NCBI GenBank assembly: GCA_023301405.1
Contig: JALZUX010000050.1
Span: 1-6,825, forward strand
Reading direction: 5' to 3'
Source of the DNA: Granulosicoccaceae bacterium
GTDB lineage: Bacteria; Pseudomonadota; Gammaproteobacteria; Granulosicoccales; Granulosicoccaceae
DNA length: 6,825 nucleotides
Part shown: positions 4,491 through 6,825 of the stretch, one piece after another
How positions within the stretch are numbered: the stretch's first letter is position 1
How the letters are laid out: every line of letters begins with the position of its first letter
Translations under genes and position numbers: made by a program
The notes under the pieces: generated by a model
Database searches by the model: none
Seen by the model: the letters and a program-made list of their open reading frames with translations, nothing else
Told to the model about the DNA's origin: nothing

Positions 4491-6698
4491 TTGCTCAATC
4501 CACAACAAAATAATGACTCCCTGACCGTCAAAGTAGCGATAGCAGTGCCACTGTCGCGTGTTTTCGACTATTTGCCGCATACGGAGTTAGCCGCATTTAA
4601 GCCTGGCGCGCGAGTGCTTGTGCCGTTTGGGCGGGGAAGTAAAGTAGGCGTAGTAACCGGCACCGGCCCTTCGACGGTAGATGCTGCAAAATTGAAAAAA
4701 ATCACCCGCTTGCTCGATCGTGAGCCACTGTTGTCAGAAGAAATAGTCCAACTGATAGAGTGGGCCAGCGGTTACTACCATTCTCCCGTTGGCGAAGCGT
4801 TCTCTGCAGCGCTCCCGGTGCTGTTGCGCAAGCCCGGCGCAAAGCAACCGCAGGCACCTTTAAGTTACAAAATTACTGCCGAAGGTCAGCAGCTTGATCA
4901 GGCTGCGCTTGCTCGTGCGCCTGTGCAGTCTCAATTGCTGCAGTTTATAAAAGACAGTAAGTCGGCGGTGACAGGAGGGGAGTGTCGTCTGTTCGATGCA
5001 CGGTGGTCTTCGCCAATGAAGCAATTGATAGCGAAAGGGTTGGTCGAAACAACGGTTGCACAGTTCCCACTTGAAAAGCCACTGCCGTTGTTTGCGTTGA
5101 ACGATGAGCAACAAGCTGCCGCTGATGCCATTAATAATGGTCTTGGCTCTTTTTACCCTTCTTTGTTATACGGAATAACTGGAAGTGGTAAAACCGAAGT
5201 TTATATCGATGTTGCACGCAACGTAATTGCCAGTGGTCAGCAAGTTTTGGTGTTGTTACCTGAGATAGGCCTTACCCCTCAATTGTTATCGCGGGTACGT
5301 GCCGCATTGGCTTGTCGCGTCGAGGTGTTGCATTCCGGACTGAACGATACCGAAAGGTTACTGGCGTGGCAGGCCGCCGTGGCGGGGGATGCCAGTGTAG
5401 TGATCGGCACACGTTCGGCGGTTTTTACGCCGATGCCGCGACTGGGTTTTATTGTTGTTGATGAAGAACACGATGGTTCGTTAAAACAGCAAGACGGGTT
5501 TCGTTATCAGGCTCGTGACCTAGCCATGGTTCGCGCCCGCAAATTGGGAATCCCTATCGTTTTAGGGTCAGCGACCCCTGCGCTTGAAACGCTGCACAAT
5601 GTATCCCGTGGATTACTTAACCTGCATAAAATTGAAAAACGTGCCGGTGCAGCTCGCAATCCGGTAATGACGTTGGTCGACAGTCGTGGTGCTGATGTAG
5701 AAAACGGGCTGTCACGTCGGTTTTTAATGGCCATGCAGGAAGTGCTTAGTCGCGGTGAGCAGGTGATTGTTTTCATTAATCGTCGTGGTTATGCGCCTGT
5801 ACTGATGTGTGAAGACTGCGGCACAATGTCTGACTGCGATAACTGCGACGCCCACATGACAGTGCATCTGCGTTCAAATCGTATGCGTTGTCATCATTGT
5901 GGCGCAGAGCAACGGATTCCTAATAAGTGCAAAGCTTGTGAGAGTGACAAGCTGATTCATGTTGGCGCTGGTACCGAGCGGATGGATGAATTCTTAACAG
6001 AGCGGTTTCCAGGCAACACCGTGTTGCGAATTGATCGGGATAGCACCAGCCGTAAAGGTGAGTTGCAACGCCACTTGATGATGGCGGCAACCGGAGAGGC
6101 GCAAATATTAGTCGGCACACAAATGTTGGCTAAAGGACACGACTTTCCAAACGTAACGCTGGTTGGCATCGTCGATGCTGACCGGGGGCTGTTTGGCGCG
6201 GACTTCCGTGCTATTGAGCAAATGGGGCAACTGATCGTGCAGGTGGCAGGCCGTGCTGGTCGTGCGGAAAAGCGTGGCGCGGTGATGGTGCAAACTCGCA
6301 ACCCTGAGCATCCATTACTGGAGAAATTATTAGCTCAAGGCTATAGCGAGTTTTCAAACTATTTACTCGACGAAAGAAAAGAAACCGCGTGGCCGCCGTT
6401 TGTGCATGTTGCCTTACTGCGTGCTGAGGCCGAGCCACCGGGCGTTGCCCACAGATACCTTGATGAAATAAGGCAGATGGTTGGCCCGGTCGCCACTGAT
6501 GCAGTTAATGTGCTGGGGCCGGCGCATGCCCCCATGGAGCGATTGGCAGGGCGTTATCGTGCACAATTATTGTTCATGAGTACGCAAAGAAAGCCATTGC
6601 ATCACCTGCTTTCCTGGTTAAGGCCGAATTTGGAGCAGTTATCTTCGTCAAGAAAGGTGCGTTGGTCTTTGGATGTCGATCCACATGATATGTTGTAG
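4491..6698 (+). CDS. priA: Primosomal replication-restart helicase PriA
   Basis: PriA recognises abandoned replication forks and D-loops, unwinds the lagging strand with 3'-5' polarity and starts loading of the replicative helicase through PriB/DnaT/DnaC or PriC. The 735-residue protein is full length. Domains in order: 3'-DNA-binding domain (about 12-110, VKVAIAVPL to HSPVGEAFSAALPVLLR), winged helix (about 115-195), helicase lobe 1 with Walker A GITGSGKTE (228-236, Lys234), LLPEIGLTPQ (255-264), the DEEH box (324-327) and GSATPALET (359-367), then helicase lobe 2 interrupted by the zinc module with Cys440, 443, 449, 452, 467, 470, 480 and 483, IGTQMLAKGHDFP-type motif (here VGTQ..., 541-553), QVAGRAGR (584-591), and a C-terminal domain ending RKVRWSLDVDP. 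All key residues are present. The frame is open from 4371 but has no ATG or GTG before the conserved N-terminus; TTG at 4491 is the only usual start and lacks a clear ribosome-binding site. Confidence 0.97.
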   Translation: MLNPQQNNDSLTVKVAIAVPLSRVFDYLPHTELAAFKPGARVLVPFGRGSKVGVVTGTGPSTVDAAKLKKITRLLDREPLLSEEIVQLIEWASGYYHSPVGEAFSAALPVLLRKPGAKQPQAPLSYKITAEGQQLDQAALARAPVQSQLLQFIKDSKSAVTGGECRLFDARWSSPMKQLIAKGLVETTVAQFPLEKPLPLFALNDEQQAAADAINNGLGSFYPSLLYGITGSGKTEVYIDVARNVIASGQQVLVLLPEIGLTPQLLSRVRAALACRVEVLHSGLNDTERLLAWQAAVAGDASVVIGTRSAVFTPMPRLGFIVVDEEHDGSLKQQDGFRYQARDLAMVRARKLGIPIVLGSATPALETLHNVSRGLLNLHKIEKRAGAARNPVMTLVDSRGADVENGLSRRFLMAMQEVLSRGEQVIVFINRRGYAPVLMCEDCGTMSDCDNCDAHMTVHLRSNRMRCHHCGAEQRIPNKCKACESDKLIHVGAGTERMDEFLTERFPGNTVLRIDRDSTSRKGELQRHLMMAATGEAQILVGTQMLAKGHDFPNVTLVGIVDADRGLFGADFRAIEQMGQLIVQVAGRAGRAEKRGAVMVQTRNPEHPLLEKLLAQGYSEFSNYLLDERKETAWPPFVHVALLRAEAEPPGVAHRYLDEIRQMVGPVATDAVNVLGPAHAPMERLAGRYRAQLLFMSTQRKPLHHLLSWLRPNLEQLSSSRKVRWSLDVDPHDML

Positions 6699-6825
6699 CC
6701 GCGGATATTTTGGCACTATATGTAGTGTTTTAAAGGCGAAAATCACCACAAAATAGCACAAATACTTGAGTTTTTATTGCACATGAACACTTCCGTTGCC
6801 AAACCTCAGGCGTTAGAATAAGAAC
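6699..6825. other. Downstream flank of priA and leader of the next gene
   Basis: These 127 bases hold a weak hairpin (6714-6731), a short direct repeat CACAAA (6747-6752 and 6757-6762) and a 12-codon open frame (6783-6821) too short to call. Any next gene begins beyond the window; argS follows priA in Pseudomonas, so it is a reasonable guess, not something seen. Confidence 0.5.
6714..6731 (+). terminator. Weak hairpin with T-tract after priA
   Basis: CACTA (6714-6718) and TAGTG (6723-6727) pair around a TATG loop, followed directly by TTTT (6728-6731), 16 bases after the priA stop codon. Position fits an intrinsic terminator, but the stem is only five pairs and low in GC, so efficiency would be poor. 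Confidence 0.35.

Noticed and set aside
5957..6301. Minus-strand open frame of 114 codons inside priA
   Set aside because: It lies fully within the helicase and zinc-module part of priA and has no domain of its own.
6783..6821. 12-codon open frame after priA as the start of the next gene
   Set aside because: It stops at TAA 6819-6821 and has no clear ribosome-binding site; the next gene more likely starts beyond the window.

Overview
The window holds four complete, intact protein-coding genes with wide non-coding gaps between them (about 24% of the bases are outside genes). The protein sequences point to a gammaproteobacterium: the PriA helicase and the ferrochelatase both resemble gammaproteobacterial versions along their whole length. 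For example, PriA carries the full eight-cysteine zinc module and a C-terminal RKVRW.LDVDP motif, and ferrochelatase has an SFHGIPQRY block and a long FQSRFGREPWL block. Species cannot be fixed; a free-living, probably marine or environmental organism is a guess.

Layout, left to right. (1) 12-1085, minus: a malate/L-lactate dehydrogenase-type NAD(P)H-dependent 2-oxoacid/2-hydroxyacid oxidoreductase, substrate not determinable. (2) 1086-1642: a 557-base gap with promoter-like pairs and a candidate structured RNA (1403-1549). (3) 1643-2428, plus: a WecG/TagA/CpsF-family (GT26) glycosyltransferase, with no other polysaccharide genes beside it. (4) 2429-2855: a 427-base gap between convergent genes, holding an imperfect inverted-repeat element. 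(5) 2856-3983, minus: ferrochelatase (hemH), last step of heme synthesis. (6) 3984-4490: a 507-base gap between the divergent hemH and priA, with an AT-rich stretch (78% A+T over 4301-4400) followed by two tandem DnaA boxes 12 bases apart, plus a third box upstream. (7) 4491-6698, plus: priA, primosomal replication-restart helicase, probably from a TTG start. (8) 6699-6825: a weak hairpin and the leader of whatever gene follows.

The genes are not an obvious operon or pathway: each is separated from its neighbours by more than 400 bases and strands alternate (-, +, -, +), so each probably has its own promoter. No CRISPR array, transposase, tRNA, rRNA, toxin-antitoxin or defence gene was seen. 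The most interesting part is non-coding: the DnaA-box cluster next to priA, which could be a replication origin, a DnaA-titrating or DnaA-reactivating site, or a DnaA-controlled promoter. Second is the folded leader candidate ahead of the orphan glycosyltransferase. I found no convincing new multi-gene system.
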